Below are positions 8,577 to 18,085 of a stretch of DNA of 64,000 nucleotides, piece by piece. The translations under genes and the position numbers were made by a program. How positions within the stretch are numbered: position 1 is the first letter of the stretch; each line of letters begins with the position of its first letter. A model generated the notes under the pieces. The model had not been told where the DNA came from. It saw only the letters and a program-made list of their open reading frames with translations, and ran no database searches. This DNA is from Alphaproteobacteria bacterium (GTDB lineage: Bacteria; Pseudomonadota; Alphaproteobacteria; Micavibrionales; Micavibrionaceae), in contig JAESRE010000016.1 of the NCBI GenBank assembly GCA_016764775.1, positions 1 through 64,000 of the forward strand, read 5' to 3'.

Positions 8577-9128
8577 ATGCGTCATTCTTTAAGAACAACA
8601 ACCCTGCTCTTGGCTTCAACATCACTCCTGATCGCCTGTACAGGCGGCGAAGATGGCAGCCTGATAAAAACCGAAGCCAAATATCCGACAGGCGCCCAGC
8701 GCGGCAGTGACGCCAACGCAATTTATGACGAGCCCGACAGTGTATTCGGTGAGGGCGGCATTTTCGGCTTCAACGCTGGCAAAAAAGACGGCGAAGAAGG
8801 CGACAGCATCACAGTGAACAGCTTCCTGTGGCGTGCGTCACTGGATACGGTGTCCTTTATGCCTTTAGCAAGCGCGGACCCATTTGGCGGGGTTATCCTG
8901 ACCGACTGGTATAGCCCCGAAGGTGTAAGCAACGAACGTTTCAAGCTGAATGTCTTTATTTTGAGCCGCCAGCTTCGTTCCGACGGCATCGAAGTGCGTG
9001 TATTCAAGCAACAGCTTCGCGGCAACAGCTGGGTAGACGTCGAGCCTTCTCCTGAAACAGGCCGTCAGCTTGAAGATTCAATCCTGACCCGTGCGCGTCA
9101 ATTACGCATCGCCAAGGCAGGGGAATAA
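8577..9128 (+). CDS. DUF3576-family lipoprotein
   Basis: 183 residues. The N-terminus is a lipoprotein signal (LLLASTSLLIAC, lipobox Cys at 21). The rest fits the DUF3576 family, a conserved alphaproteobacterial envelope protein usually found next to leuS: SVNSFLWRASLDTVSFMPL-like segment, then GGVILTDWYSPEG and FKLNVFILSRQLRSDGIEVRVF. Function is not established; the company of leuS and lptE suggests an envelope role. The stop is 9 bases before leuS and the two are probably co-translated (see hairpin at 9120-9137). Confidence 0.88.
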   Translation: MRHSLRTTTLLLASTSLLIACTGGEDGSLIKTEAKYPTGAQRGSDANAIYDEPDSVFGEGGIFGFNAGKKDGEEGDSITVNSFLWRASLDTVSFMPLASADPFGGVILTDWYSPEGVSNERFKLNVFILSRQLRSDGIEVRVFKQQLRGNSWVDVEPSPETGRQLEDSILTRARQLRIAKAGE

Positions 9129-9137
9129 TATCTCCCC
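9120..9137 (+). promoter_or_regulatory. Hairpin over the leuS ribosome-binding site
   Basis: GGGGA (9120-9124), the leuS Shine-Dalgarno core, can pair with TCCCC (9133-9137) directly before the leuS ATG; the loop contains the stop codon of the upstream gene (9126-9128). A ribosome finishing the lipoprotein would open it, a simple arrangement for translational coupling. Confidence 0.4.
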
Positions 9138-11696
9138 ATGAGTAACGAGAAGTACAACATCAAGGAATCCGAGGCCAAATGGCGGAAAATCTGGGAAGAC
9201 AAAAAATCTTTCGAGGTCACCGAAGATAAGTCCAAGGAAAAATATTACGTGCTGGCCATGCTGCCCTACCCTTCCGGGCGCATTCATGTCGGTCATGTCC
9301 GTAACTACACCCTGTCCGATGTCGTCGCACGCTACAAAAAAGCAAAAGGCTTTAACGTCCTGAACCCTATGGGATGGGACGCGCTGGGCCTTCCGGCTGA
9401 AAACGCAGCCATGGAACGCGGCAGCCACCCTGCTGACTGGACATACGGCAATATCGACGAAATGAAGCGCCAGCTTAAATCCATGGGCTTGGCGATTGAT
9501 TGGTCCAGAGAAGTCGCCACCTGCGATGCCTCATACTATAAGCATGAACAAAAGATGTTCCTCGATTTCTACGAGAAAGGCCTCGCCTACCGTAAAGAAT
9601 CGGTTGTGAACTGGGACCCCGTTGACAATACCGTGCTGGCCAATGAACAGGTCGTTGACGGCAAGGGCTGGCGCACGGGCGCGCCCGTGGAACGCCGCAC
9701 GCTTTCACAATGGTTTTTGAAAATCACCCATTACGCCGATGAACTGCTCGAAGCTTTAAAAGAGCTTCCCCGCTGGCCTGAAAAGGTCAAAATCATGCAG
9801 GAAAACTGGATCGGCAAATCGCAAGGCCTGCAATTCAAATGGGATATCGAAGGCCGCGACGAACAGATTGAAGTCTTCACCACGCGCCCCGATACCTTGT
9901 TTGGTGCGTCCTTTTTGGCGCTCGCGCCCGATCACCCGCTTTCAAAAGAGCTGGCTGGCGGCAAGGACGGCTTTGAAGACTTCCTGAAAGAATGCCAAAG
10001 CGTCGGAACATCCGAAGAAGCCATCGCCCAAGCCGAAAAAATCGGCTTCGATACAGGCTTTAAAGCCACCAACCCGCTTCTGCCGGGCCAAGAATTCCCG
10101 ATCTATATCGCCAACTTCATCCTGATGGATTACGGAACAGGCGCGATTTTCGGCGTGCCCGCCCATGACCAGCGTGACTGGGACTTTGCTAAAAAATACG
10201 ATCTGCCCATCAAGGAAGTCATTTCCGGCGGTGAAAAACCTGTCGACGAAGAGCCGTATACAGGACCGGGCAAAACCGTAAATTCCGATTGGCTGGACAG
10301 CAAGGAAATCGAAGACGCAAAAGCGTTCGTCATCCAGAAAGCCGAAGAAGCCGGCAACGGTTTCGGCACAACACAATACCGTTTGCGTGACTGGGGCGTA
10401 TCCCGCCAGCGCTACTGGGGTTGTCCGATTCCGATGGTCCACTGCGATGATTGCGGCGTCGTGCCCGTGCCCGAAGACCAGCTGCCCGTCGAACTGCCAA
10501 TGGACATCGATTATGACGAACCCGGCAACCCGCTGGCCCGCCATCCAACATGGAAAGATACGACCTGCCCGAAATGTGGCGGCAAAGCCCAGCGTGAAAC
10601 AGACACGTGCGATACATTCTTTGAATCCAACTGGTACTTCCTGCGCTATCTAGACCCCAACAACACCGAGCGCGGATTTGATAAAGACAAGGCAGAATAC
10701 TGGATGCCCGTCGACCAGTATATCGGAGGCATCGAACACGCCGTTCTGCACCTGCTCTATGCGCGTTTCTGCACCCGTGCGCTGGCCGATTGCGACTGGC
10801 TGGATGTTAAAGAGCCGTTCTCAGGGCTATTCACTCAAGGCATGGTCACGCACGAGACCTATAAAAACGATGCCGATGAATGGGTAACACCCGCTGAATA
10901 CGAAGTCATGAGCGATAACGACAAGGCTAATATCAAGGTCGGTCCGTCGATCAAAATGTCGAAATCGAAGAAAAACGTTATCGACCCCGAAGATATTTTA
11001 AAAACCTACGGCGCGGATGCCGCCCGCCTGTTCATCCTGTCCGATTCACCGCCCGAACGTGATCTGGAATGGACGGAAGCCGGTATCGAAGGCGCATGGA
11101 AATTCGTCAATAAACTGCACCGCATGGTGGTCGACTACAAACACTACATCCCTGCCGACGACATGGATAAGCCTGCACATTTCGATGACGATGTTCTGGA
11201 ATTGCGCCGCACAGCGCATAAAACAGCCGCAGGCGTCGCCAAGGATATTGAAGATTTCGCGATGAACAAGGCCGTTGCCCGCATCCGCGAATTGTCGAAT
11301 ACCATTATCCACCCGCAGCAAGCCGAAGCCTTCGTCAAGCTGGATGGCGGTGCATGGGCGACAAAAGAAGCATTGGAAATTCTGATCAAAGCCTTCAACC
11401 CGATGATGCCGCATCTGGCCGAAGAACTCTGGAGCGAATTGGGTCACGACACCTTATTGGCCGATGAATCATGGCCTGAAATCGAAAAAGACCTGCTGGT
11501 CGACGACACAGTCACTATCGGCGTACAGGTCAACGGCAAGGTCCGTGCACAGATAACGCTGGCACCCGACGCCGATGAAGAAACCGCCCGCGAAGCCGCT
11601 CTTTCCGAACATAACGTGAAGAAATTCGTCGAAGGCAAACAGGTACGCAAGTTCATTTACGTACCCGGAAAAATCGTCAACGTCGTCGCGGCATAA
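9138..11696 (+). CDS. leuS: Leucyl-tRNA synthetase
   Basis: 852 residues, normal for bacterial LeuRS, a class Ia synthetase that charges tRNA-Leu in the cytoplasm. The HIGH signature is H50-V-G-H53 within [21 protein letters not shown] is intact at 606-610. The CP1 editing domain between them is present ([20 protein letters not shown], and the conserved GVPAHDQRD). The C-terminal anticodon and small domains end normally ([21 protein letters not shown]). Start at 9138 follows AGGGGA. It is second in a run DUF3576-leuS-typA on the plus strand; in many relatives lptE and holA follow leuS directly, whereas here typA and two other genes intervene. Confidence 0.98.
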   Translation: MSNEKYNIKESEAKWRKIWEDKKSFEVTEDKSKEKYYVLAMLPYPSGRIHVGHVRNYTLSDVVARYKKAKGFNVLNPMGWDALGLPAENAAMERGSHPADWTYGNIDEMKRQLKSMGLAIDWSREVATCDASYYKHEQKMFLDFYEKGLAYRKESVVNWDPVDNTVLANEQVVDGKGWRTGAPVERRTLSQWFLKITHYADELLEALKELPRWPEKVKIMQENWIGKSQGLQFKWDIEGRDEQIEVFTTRPDTLFGASFLALAPDHPLSKELAGGKDGFEDFLKECQSVGTSEEAIAQAEKIGFDTGFKATNPLLPGQEFPIYIANFILMDYGTGAIFGVPAHDQRDWDFAKKYDLPIKEVISGGEKPVDEEPYTGPGKTVNSDWLDSKEIEDAKAFVIQKAEEAGNGFGTTQYRLRDWGVSRQRYWGCPIPMVHCDDCGVVPVPEDQLPVELPMDIDYDEPGNPLARHPTWKDTTCPKCGGKAQRETDTCDTFFESNWYFLRYLDPNNTERGFDKDKAEYWMPVDQYIGGIEHAVLHLLYARFCTRALADCDWLDVKEPFSGLFTQGMVTHETYKNDADEWVTPAEYEVMSDNDKANIKVGPSIKMSKSKKNVIDPEDILKTYGADAARLFILSDSPPERDLEWTEAGIEGAWKFVNKLHRMVVDYKHYIPADDMDKPAHFDDDVLELRRTAHKTAAGVAKDIEDFAMNKAVARIRELSNTIIHPQQAEAFVKLDGGAWATKEALEILIKAFNPMMPHLAEELWSELGHDTLLADESWPEIEKDLLVDDTVTIGVQVNGKVRAQITLAPDADEETAREAALSEHNVKKFVEGKQVRKFIYVPGKIVNVVAA

Positions 11697-11788
11697 GCCC
11701 GAACGCATAAATTTCTTCCTTTTCGCGCAGTAACGCTGTAGAACTTGCCGCGCACATACACGCACCTTATTTTTTGAGAACGGATAAA

Positions 11789-13606
11789 ATGACTAAAGAA
11801 CTACGTAATATCGCGATTATCGCCCACGTTGACCACGGCAAAACCACACTCATCGATTCCATGATGAAGCAAAGCGGTATGTTCCGTGAAAATCAGGCCG
11901 TTGAAGAACGCGCCATGGATTCCGGCGACCTGGAAAAAGAACGCGGCATCACCATTCTGGCCAAACCCACATCTATTCAGTGGGGCGAAACACGCATCAA
12001 CATTATCGACACACCGGGACACGCTGACTTTGGTGGCGAGGTGGAGCGCGTTCTGCACATGGCGGACGGCGTTATCCTGCTGACCGATGCCGCCGAAGGC
12101 CCAATGCCGCAGACAAAATTCGTTTTGGGTAAAGCGCTGGCGCAAGGCCTTCGCCCAATCGTGATTATCAACAAGGTCGACCGTCCCGACGGCCGTCCCG
12201 AAGAAGTCGTTGACGAAGTTTTCGACCTGTTCGTATCTCTGGATGCCAATGATGAGCAGCTCGACTTCCCGATCATGTATGCATCAGGCCGCGACGGCTG
12301 GTGCGTAAAGGAACTGGATGATCCTCGTGAAAACCTGCACCCGCTACTTGATCTTGTGCTTGAGCATGTCCCAGCGCCACAGGGCGACAAAGACGCACCG
12401 TTCGCGATGCTGGCCACCCTGCTCGATTCCGACCCGTTCCTTGGCCGTTGCCTGACAGGCCGCGTTATTCAAGGCTCCGCCAAAGTAAACGACAATGTAA
12501 AAGCGATCGGCCTTGACGGTTCAACGATCGAAAACGGTCGCCTGACCAAATTGCTGACCTTTGATGGTACGGAACGTGTACCCGTTGATCAGGTCAATGT
12601 CGGCGACATTATTTGTATCGCCGGCCTGACCAAAGCGTCCGTGGCCGACACAATCGGCGCCCCTGCTCTGGACACACCGGTTGAATCGACACCGATCGAC
12701 CCGCCGACAATGGCCGTCATGATCACGGTGAACGATTCCCCGTTCGCCGGACAGGAAGGCAAGAAAGTCACATCCACCATGATCCGTGACCGCCTGATGG
12801 CCGAAGCGGAAGTGAATGTCGCCATTACCTTCAAGGAAAGTGAAAACAAGGATGCGTTTGAAATCGGTGGCCGCGGCGAATTGCAGCTTGGCGTTCTGAT
12901 CGAACAAATGCGCCGTGAGGGTTTCGAACTGACCGTATCCAGACCAAAGGTGCTGTACAAAGAAATCGACGGCGAACGTCAGGAGCCAATCGAAGAAGTC
13001 ACCATCGATGTTGATGAAGAATACTCTTCAACCGTGGTCGACAAGATGAACCGCCGTAAAGCCGAAATGACCGATATGCGATCTTCGGGTGCAGGCAAAA
13101 CGCGCATTACATTCCTTGCCCCGTCACGCGGTCTGATCGGATATCAATCTCAGTTCATGACCGACACACGCGGAACAGGCGTCTTTAACCGTGTCTTCCA
13201 TTCCTACGCGCCATATAAAGGCGACATCCCCCAGCGCACAAAAGGCACGTTGATTTCAATGGAGCAAGGCACAGCCGTCGCTTACGCCATCTTCAACCTG
13301 CAGGATCGCGGCGTAATGTTCGTGGAACACCAGACACCTGTTTATCAGGGCATGATCGTCGGCGAACACAGCCGTGAAAACGACCTTGAGGTGAATGTCC
13401 TGAAAGGGAAAAAGCTGACCAACGTACGCGCCAGCGGTACTGACGATGCGGTCACATTGACCCCGCCACGTAAAATGTCGCTCGAAGACATGATGGCCTA
13501 CATCAATGACGACGAGCTGCTGGAAGTCACACCGACCAGCCTGCGCCTTCGTAAATTCCACCTTTGCCCACATGAACGTAAAAAAGCGGCGCGCGCCGCC
13601 AGCTAA
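11789..13606 (+). CDS. typA: Translational GTPase TypA/BipA
   Basis: 605 residues from the ATG at 11789; a TTG at 11774 in frame is less likely. BipA is an EF-G-like ribosome-binding GTPase that acts in stress and in 50S subunit assembly. G1 is [12 protein letters not shown] (about 12-23), G2 region [10 protein letters not shown]3 [16 protein letters not shown]4 [21 protein letters not shown]. Domains III, V and the BipA-specific C-terminal domain are present ([47 protein letters not shown]). The stop is 5 bases before the next gene, so the two are probably one transcript. Confidence 0.97.
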   Translation: MTKELRNIAIIAHVDHGKTTLIDSMMKQSGMFRENQAVEERAMDSGDLEKERGITILAKPTSIQWGETRINIIDTPGHADFGGEVERVLHMADGVILLTDAAEGPMPQTKFVLGKALAQGLRPIVIINKVDRPDGRPEEVVDEVFDLFVSLDANDEQLDFPIMYASGRDGWCVKELDDPRENLHPLLDLVLEHVPAPQGDKDAPFAMLATLLDSDPFLGRCLTGRVIQGSAKVNDNVKAIGLDGSTIENGRLTKLLTFDGTERVPVDQVNVGDIICIAGLTKASVADTIGAPALDTPVESTPIDPPTMAVMITVNDSPFAGQEGKKVTSTMIRDRLMAEAEVNVAITFKESENKDAFEIGGRGELQLGVLIEQMRREGFELTVSRPKVLYKEIDGERQEPIEEVTIDVDEEYSSTVVDKMNRRKAEMTDMRSSGAGKTRITFLAPSRGLIGYQSQFMTDTRGTGVFNRVFHSYAPYKGDIPQRTKGTLISMEQGTAVAYAIFNLQDRGVMFVEHQTPVYQGMIVGEHSRENDLEVNVLKGKKLTNVRASGTDDAVTLTPPRKMSLEDMMAYINDDELLEVTPTSLRLRKFHLCPHERKKAARAAS

Positions 13607-13611
13607 TCGTC

Positions 13612-14817
13612 ATGGATAAGCCCGACGTCATCATTATAGGTGCGGGGGCGGCGGGCTTGATGTGCGCGATTGAAGCCGGAAAGCGCGGCCGCAAGGTCTG
13701 GCTCATCGATCACGCCAAAAAGACAGCGGAGAAAATCCGTATCTCGGGCGGCGGGCGTTGTAATTTCACAAACCTGCACACGCGGCCCGACCATTTCCTG
13801 TCCAACAATCCGCATTTTTGCAAATCAGCCCTGAGCCAATACACGCAACATGACTTCGTTGCGCTGGTTAAAAAGCACGGCATCGCGTTTCACGAAAAAA
13901 ATCCTGAGAATGATTTGGGCCAGCTATTCTGCGACGGCTCCTCACAGCAAATCATCGACATGCTGCTTAAAGAATGTGACGACGCAGGCGTTCTTTATGA
14001 GAATGAGACGACAGTTGAGAGCATCAAACCGCTCGACAATTACCGCTACAGCGTCAAAACAACCCATAAAGGCAAAACAACAACGAAAAGCTGCGATTCA
14101 CTTGTTATCGCCACGGGCGGACTATCCATCCCGAAAATCGGCGCAACCCGTCTGGGATACGACATCGCGCTCCAGTTCGGCATCAACGTGCATGACACTG
14201 TCCCTGCCCTCGTACCACTGACATTTCAGTCTGCTATTCTTGAACGCTGCAAAGCCTTAAGCGGCCTGTCGATCGACGCGATTGTATCGCACGGGAAAAC
14301 GTCCTTCCGCGAAGGCTTGCTGTTCACCCATCGCGGATTGAGCGGTCCGTCTATCCTGCAAATTTCTTCCTACTGGAAAGAAGGTGATGAAATCAGCATT
14401 AACCTTGCCCCCGATACCGACATGCTTGAATTCTTCAAGGACCGACGCGAAACCAACCCGAAACAGGACATCGAAACAGCCCTTTCCCACATCCTGCCAA
14501 ACCGTTTGGCCGAAAGCATTTGCGAAGACCAAAAGATTGTCGGTCGCCTCGCCGAGCTGGGAAATAAAAAAATCGAAACGCTGGCTCAAGCCGTCAACAA
14601 CTGGTGCATCAAACCCGCAGGCACCGAAGGCTACCGCACGGCCGAAGTTACGCTATACGGCGTCGACACCGACGAGCTTTCATCCAAAACCATGGAAACC
14701 AAAAACCGTCCGGGCCTGTATTTTATCGGCGAAGTCGTCGACGTAACCGGACATCTGGGCGGATATAATTTCCAATGGGCATGGTCTTCGGGTTATGTTG
14801 CGGGACAGAACGTGTAA
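13612..14817 (+). CDS. YhiN/HI0933-family FAD-dependent oxidoreductase
   Basis: 401 residues. The N-terminus is a dinucleotide-binding motif (VIIIGAGAAGLMCAIEAGKRG), followed by the family signatures KIRISGGGRCNFTN (about 43-56) and VIATGGLSIPKIGATRLGYDIA. The C-terminal FAD contact is GEVVDVTGHLGGYNFQWAWSSG, again diagnostic. Members are soluble flavoproteins of unknown substrate. Start 5 bases after typA, and the ArsC-like gene starts 21 bases after its stop, so a typA-yhiN-arsC-lptE transcript is likely. Confidence 0.92.
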   Translation: MDKPDVIIIGAGAAGLMCAIEAGKRGRKVWLIDHAKKTAEKIRISGGGRCNFTNLHTRPDHFLSNNPHFCKSALSQYTQHDFVALVKKHGIAFHEKNPENDLGQLFCDGSSQQIIDMLLKECDDAGVLYENETTVESIKPLDNYRYSVKTTHKGKTTTKSCDSLVIATGGLSIPKIGATRLGYDIALQFGINVHDTVPALVPLTFQSAILERCKALSGLSIDAIVSHGKTSFREGLLFTHRGLSGPSILQISSYWKEGDEISINLAPDTDMLEFFKDRRETNPKQDIETALSHILPNRLAESICEDQKIVGRLAELGNKKIETLAQAVNNWCIKPAGTEGYRTAEVTLYGVDTDELSSKTMETKNRPGLYFIGEVVDVTGHLGGYNFQWAWSSGYVAGQNV

Positions 14818-14838
14818 GCCAAACCGACAGGAAACGAC

Positions 14839-15186
14839 ATGACAACAATTTACGGCATCAAAAATTGCGACACGATGAAAAAGGCCCTCAATTGGCTCGA
14901 CGAACACAATATCGAATACAGATTCCACGACTATAAGAAAGAAGGCCTGGACGAGGATGCGGTCAAAAACGCTATCGAGGAACATGGCTGGGAGGCTGTG
15001 ATCAACAAACGCGGCACAACATGGCGCAACTTACCCCCCGCTGTTCAAGACAACATGGATAAGCTCAAAGCCGTGAATATCGCTGAAGATAACCCGTCTA
15101 TTGTTAAACGCCCCCTGCTTATTCATAAGGACAAAACATATTTGGGCTTTAAAGACGCGCAATATGCGGATATTTTCAAAGCATGA
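14839..15186 (+). CDS. ArsC/Spx-family (YffB-type) thioredoxin-fold protein
   Basis: 115 residues. TIYGIKNCDTMKKALNWL carries a single Cys (C10) in the CDT(M/V)KKA form typical of YffB rather than the CXXC of redox-active Spx. The rest follows the arsenate-reductase fold, including NKRGTTWR and IVKRPLLIHKD. A glutathione-dependent thiol reductase role has been suggested for YffB; arsenate reduction is unlikely with no other ars gene nearby. It overlaps lptE by 4 bases (ATGA), so translation is coupled. It is preceded by AGGAAACGAC. Confidence 0.9.
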   Translation: MTTIYGIKNCDTMKKALNWLDEHNIEYRFHDYKKEGLDEDAVKNAIEEHGWEAVINKRGTTWRNLPPAVQDNMDKLKAVNIAEDNPSIVKRPLLIHKDKTYLGFKDAQYADIFKA

Positions 15187-15680
15187 GAATTCTGCTCGCC
15201 TTATCCGTATTATTTGTTGCCGCGTGCGGCTTTCATCCCGTTTACGGCGTGAATAAATACACCTCCACGGGCGTTGAAGAATATCTGCAACAAACCGAGA
15301 TATCCAACATTCCGAACCGCGAAGGCCAGTATCTTCGTAACCAGTTGATCAACCAATTCTACCGGAGCGGCAGGCCCGCACACCCGCGTTATGCGCTGAT
15401 GGTAAGCCCTGTTCGCGAAATTGAACGCGACCTCGATATCACCATTGATTCGGACACCACCCGCGGTCAACTGCGCCTGACAACGACCATGACACTGGTG
15501 GACAAGCAAACGGGCAAAACCCTTCTCAATCGCCCCTTACGCAGCATCGCCAGCTTTAACATCATCGAAAGCGAGTTCGCCAACCGCGTGTCCGAACAAG
15601 ACACCAGAGAGAACCTGCTCAAAGATCTCGCCCGCCAGATCGAAGAGCAACTGGCACTATACTTCAAAAATCAGCATTAG
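15183..15680 (+). CDS. lptE: LPS-assembly lipoprotein LptE
   Basis: 165 residues. A lipoprotein signal (LLALSVLFVAAC, lipobox Cys near 15) is followed by GFHPVYG, the usual start of alphaproteobacterial LptE. LptE plugs the LptD barrel in the outer membrane and helps deliver lipopolysaccharide. Conserved segments include IPNREGQYLRNQLI and an acidic/aliphatic end that closes with a helix (LLKDLARQIEEQLALYF). In relatives it sits between leuS and holA; here holA is 3.9 kb further on because a riboswitch-led operon is inserted between them. Confidence 0.93.
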   Translation: MRILLALSVLFVAACGFHPVYGVNKYTSTGVEEYLQQTEISNIPNREGQYLRNQLINQFYRSGRPAHPRYALMVSPVREIERDLDITIDSDTTRGQLRLTTTMTLVDKQTGKTLLNRPLRSIASFNIIESEFANRVSEQDTRENLLKDLARQIEEQLALYFKNQH

Positions 15681-15707
15681 AATCTGCAAATATTCCATAA
15701 AAGTATG

Positions 15708-15737
15708 TTGACACCCGCCATCCATCGGGTCTATAAC
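15708..15737 (+). promoter_or_regulatory. Strong sigma-70 promoter of the riboswitch operon
   Basis: TTGACA (15708-15713), an 18-base spacer and TATAAC (15732-15737). The predicted start near 15744 falls just before the riboswitch aptamer, which supports both calls. Confidence 0.75.
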
Positions 15738-15744
15738 GCCTGAA

Positions 15745-15796
15745 CTTCGTGGGATTTGATGGATCCAGCTTGCACCACGTTAAAAAAGCTAAAGCG
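15745..15796 (+). promoter_or_regulatory. SAM-II-type riboswitch aptamer
   Basis: The stretch follows the SAM-II (SAM_alpha) consensus in order: CGTGG, then GATTTG, a spacer, AGCTTGCA, CCACGTTAAA, and GCTAAAGC. P1 pairs CGTGG (15748-15752) with CCACG (15775-15779). The pseudoknot pairs AGCTT (15767-15771) with AAGCT (15786-15790); these bases differ from common members but keep complementarity. SAM-II aptamers bind S-adenosylmethionine and normally lower expression of methionine and SAM synthesis genes. Here the downstream gene is instead a divergent SAM hydroxide adenosyltransferase-like protein. One or two bases are shorter than the consensus as I remember it, so a covariance-model score is needed. 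Confidence 0.72.
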
Positions 15797-15930
15797 CCAC
15801 GGCTCGCGCAGAGCCGGCCTTTTGAAAGTCTTTCAAAAGATCGAACAGCGCCCGCCCGTGGTCTCCATATTTGGAAACCTGGCGGGACGTAGATCAAAAA
15901 TCCTACATCTCCGACAGATATTTTTAATTG
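15797..15930 (+). promoter_or_regulatory. Structured leader downstream of the SAM-II aptamer
   Basis: Four hairpins follow the aptamer: CGGCTC/GAGCCG (15800-15816, then GCCTTTTG); CTTTTGAAAG/CTTTCAAAAG (15819-15839); a long interrupted stem CCCGCC..GGT.TCC/GGA.ACC..GGCGGG (15851-15886); and ATCT/AGAT followed by ATTTTT (15907-15926). GTGGGATTT (15749-15757), which includes one strand of aptamer P1, can also pair with AAATCCTAC (15898-15906). This gives a possible switch between ligand-bound aptamer and a long-range stem, with termination at the first or last hairpin. The mechanism is inferred. Confidence 0.5.
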
Positions 15931-15971
15931 TCCGCCTGACCGCGGCTTAAAACCTATTGGAGTGCTACAAA

Positions 15972-17162
15972 ATGAGACTCGATAAAGACGCTATTCATCC
16001 TCTCGTGAAACAACCGACAGAAGTCAGCATGGCTTCGAGAGACGCCATCATCGCGGCGTATCACGAAAAAATTTCCGCCCTGACAGGGGTTTTCCAGAAA
16101 TCACACGATCTATGGAATCCGCCTGTCCCCGTTACAGTTTACTATTACAGCGACAATGGCGGTCGTCTCGACGACACTGCACCAAAGGAAATCCAGCGCT
16201 TCCTGAATGACAGCGCCAATGCGGTTTCCGCCCTGTCCGGCATCGCGCCTCCGCGCATCGAGCAAGCCAACACCCCTGCGCAAGCCTGGGTCCAAGGCGG
16301 CTTCGACCTCGCGCAAACAACACGCCACGGCTTAAGCGGCGTCGGTAACGTCACATTCCTGAACTGCGCACCCCGCATTGATGAGCGCGGCCAGGAAGGC
16401 AATGTCTCTAATAAAGGCGAACCTGTATATGTCGGGGTCCTGCCAAACGGCCATGTGGTCTCCGCCAACTCCCGCTATAACTTCACATTCTTCCGTGATG
16501 CTATCGAAAACGGAGAAATGGAAGTCTTCGCAGCAGCCGTTCAACCGGACGGCACACAATTCCGCTCCCGCGATACATTCCCGATGCACAGCGTGTTGTT
16601 GGCCAACCAGTTGACGCAAAATATCGATAAATGGAAGCCGGAAATGAGCATCGAAGAACGCAGAGAGCTTCTGGCCGCAACAGGCTACGTCGATCTCGAC
16701 GCGCCTTTGACAGCCGAAGACATTCCTGCGCTGAAGCAATTCTCCGTCGCCCATATCGACGTGCACGGCAACATCAAGCTGAACACGCGTACCAGCGAAC
16801 TCGACCCTGATGTCGTAGCACAGCTTAAAGACGAGCCGTTCAAAATCCAGATCAACGGACAAACACTGGATGCGCGCTTTACCGACCGCATGTTCGACCG
16901 CGCCGAAGGCGAAGCCGGCTTTTCCGTCGGTTCTTCCGGCCGTGACTGGCAAGGTGCCGCCAACCATGACGGCTTTATCGAGCTCAGCATTATCGGTGGT
17001 GACGCCGCTGAAGCTTTCGCTATCGAAGCCGGCCAGTTCAAGAAACCGATCGAATTGACCATTCCGGGCATCACAACCACGAATGACAATGTAGACGGCG
17101 GCCCAAGACCTGTTCTGCAACGCGGGCACGACAGCGGCGGCGCATTAGAAGCCCACGCCTAA
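15972..17162 (+). CDS. Divergent SAM hydroxide adenosyltransferase (DUF62)-like protein
   Basis: 396 residues from the ATG at 15972 (GGAG nine bases upstream). Several blocks fit the SAM hydroxide adenosyltransferase/fluorinase/chlorinase family in the correct order: GNVTFLNCAPR (about 125-135) at the place of the usual VVDPGVG strand, VGVLPNGHVVSANS (154-167) for the VAPDNGLL loop, FRSRDTFPMHSVLLANQL (197-214) for the GRDIFAPAAA.LA helix, IDVHGNIKLN (262-271) for D.FGN..TN, and a C-terminal SSG...GFIELSIIGGDAAEAF (321-349). Family members attack C5' of SAM with water or halide to give adenosine or halo-adenosine plus methionine. The acidic residue of DPGVG is replaced, so chemistry may differ or be lost. 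It is first in the SAM-II operon. This is motif matching by eye. Confidence 0.6.
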   Translation: MRLDKDAIHPLVKQPTEVSMASRDAIIAAYHEKISALTGVFQKSHDLWNPPVPVTVYYYSDNGGRLDDTAPKEIQRFLNDSANAVSALSGIAPPRIEQANTPAQAWVQGGFDLAQTTRHGLSGVGNVTFLNCAPRIDERGQEGNVSNKGEPVYVGVLPNGHVVSANSRYNFTFFRDAIENGEMEVFAAAVQPDGTQFRSRDTFPMHSVLLANQLTQNIDKWKPEMSIEERRELLAATGYVDLDAPLTAEDIPALKQFSVAHIDVHGNIKLNTRTSELDPDVVAQLKDEPFKIQINGQTLDARFTDRMFDRAEGEAGFSVGSSGRDWQGAANHDGFIELSIIGGDAAEAFAIEAGQFKKPIELTIPGITTTNDNVDGGPRPVLQRGHDSGGALEAHA

Positions 17163-17187
17163 GACGTAAAAAATAGAGGATGTAATT

Positions 17188-18009
17188 ATGAGTACCTTGG
17201 TAACAACCATCGACACGTCTGTTCTGTCGAACGACGAAGACGGCTTCATCGTCTCTTACGAAGATGAAGCTCGCTTGCTCGGCAATAACGCTGAAAACCA
17301 ATATAGGACCGCGCATGGCCGCCTGCTCTCTGATCAATCAGCACAAAAAGCTTACGGCGAGCCTTTAGCCAAAATGCGCGAATTCGCCCGCCCGACAGTT
17401 CTAGGCTACACACCCGGAATCGGCGACGGCCCCGAAATTACGGCTAGCGGTATCGTTATCAAAAACAAAAACTCTCTCGAAATCGCAGTACCGCAAAGCT
17501 TCGCCGACCTGCTGCCAATTGCGGACTACACGGCCCGCGATCTTTTGGGCCTTTATGGTCCCGAGGGTTTCGAGAAAGCGGCAATCCAGCTCGTCGTACA
17601 ACGCACGGTCATGGAGCCGAACGAAGCGCACAGAAAGCCGTTTGCGGGTTGGCATGATCATATGAGCGAACGCAAAGTGGCTGCGATCGACCTTGTATAT
17701 GCTTTTTCCGACGTCCTGCCGACCGAATTCAAAATCAACGGACAGGAAAAAACAACAGCGCCCGAAAGCCTGACGCGTTTTGGCGCGGAGTTTCTGCACC
17801 GCTCACCAACCAATAAGGGTGATTCACCGCTACAAAGAACATGGGGGGGATTGATCGTAATCCCGCATGATTCACCGAATATTCTGGCCATAAACCAGAT
17901 CAGCAAAGCCAGTGAAGACGCCAAAACTGAATTTCGCGCTCGTGCGGCTGAAGGTTTGAGAGATTTCGGCTCCCGTGTAAAACCAATTGCACCGGAACCT
18001 TTATTTTAG
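17188..18009 (+). CDS. Unknown protein, possible 2-oxoglutarate/Fe(II) oxygenase-like or DUF1826-like fold
   Basis: 273 residues, no signal peptide or membrane segment; ATG preceded by AGAGGAT. No firm family. A WHDH motif (155-158) and, 48 residues later, H204-R-S-P followed by R217 recall the metal-binding and co-substrate residues of double-stranded beta-helix oxygenases (distal His, then Arg about 10-13 residues on). The protein at 33663-34415 has the same layout (EWHNED, then HRAPP and an Arg 11 residues later), suggesting a shared fold. It is the middle gene of the SAM-II operon, 25 bases after the DUF62-like gene. Enzymatic activity is a guess. Confidence 0.45.
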   Translation: MSTLVTTIDTSVLSNDEDGFIVSYEDEARLLGNNAENQYRTAHGRLLSDQSAQKAYGEPLAKMREFARPTVLGYTPGIGDGPEITASGIVIKNKNSLEIAVPQSFADLLPIADYTARDLLGLYGPEGFEKAAIQLVVQRTVMEPNEAHRKPFAGWHDHMSERKVAAIDLVYAFSDVLPTEFKINGQEKTTAPESLTRFGAEFLHRSPTNKGDSPLQRTWGGLIVIPHDSPNILAINQISKASEDAKTEFRARAAEGLRDFGSRVKPIAPEPLF

Positions 18010-18010
18010 G

Positions 18011-18035
18011 GGCAAATGATATAAATTTGCCTTTC
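18011..18035 (+). terminator. Weak stem-loop between operon genes 2 and 3
   Basis: GGCAAA, a nine-base loop, TTTGCC and TTTC directly after the stop of the preceding gene. It could attenuate transcription into the GCS2-like gene or simply protect mRNA. No promoter with both boxes is visible between it and the start at 18086. Confidence 0.35.
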
Positions 18036-18085
18036 ATGGCCAAAAGCCCATATTCTTTGACAGTAGATAACAACGGGCGAAAGCC

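Noticed and set aside
18056-18085. TTGACA before the GCS2-like gene as a promoter
   Set aside because: A -10 at normal spacing would fall at the start codon, and no such box is there.
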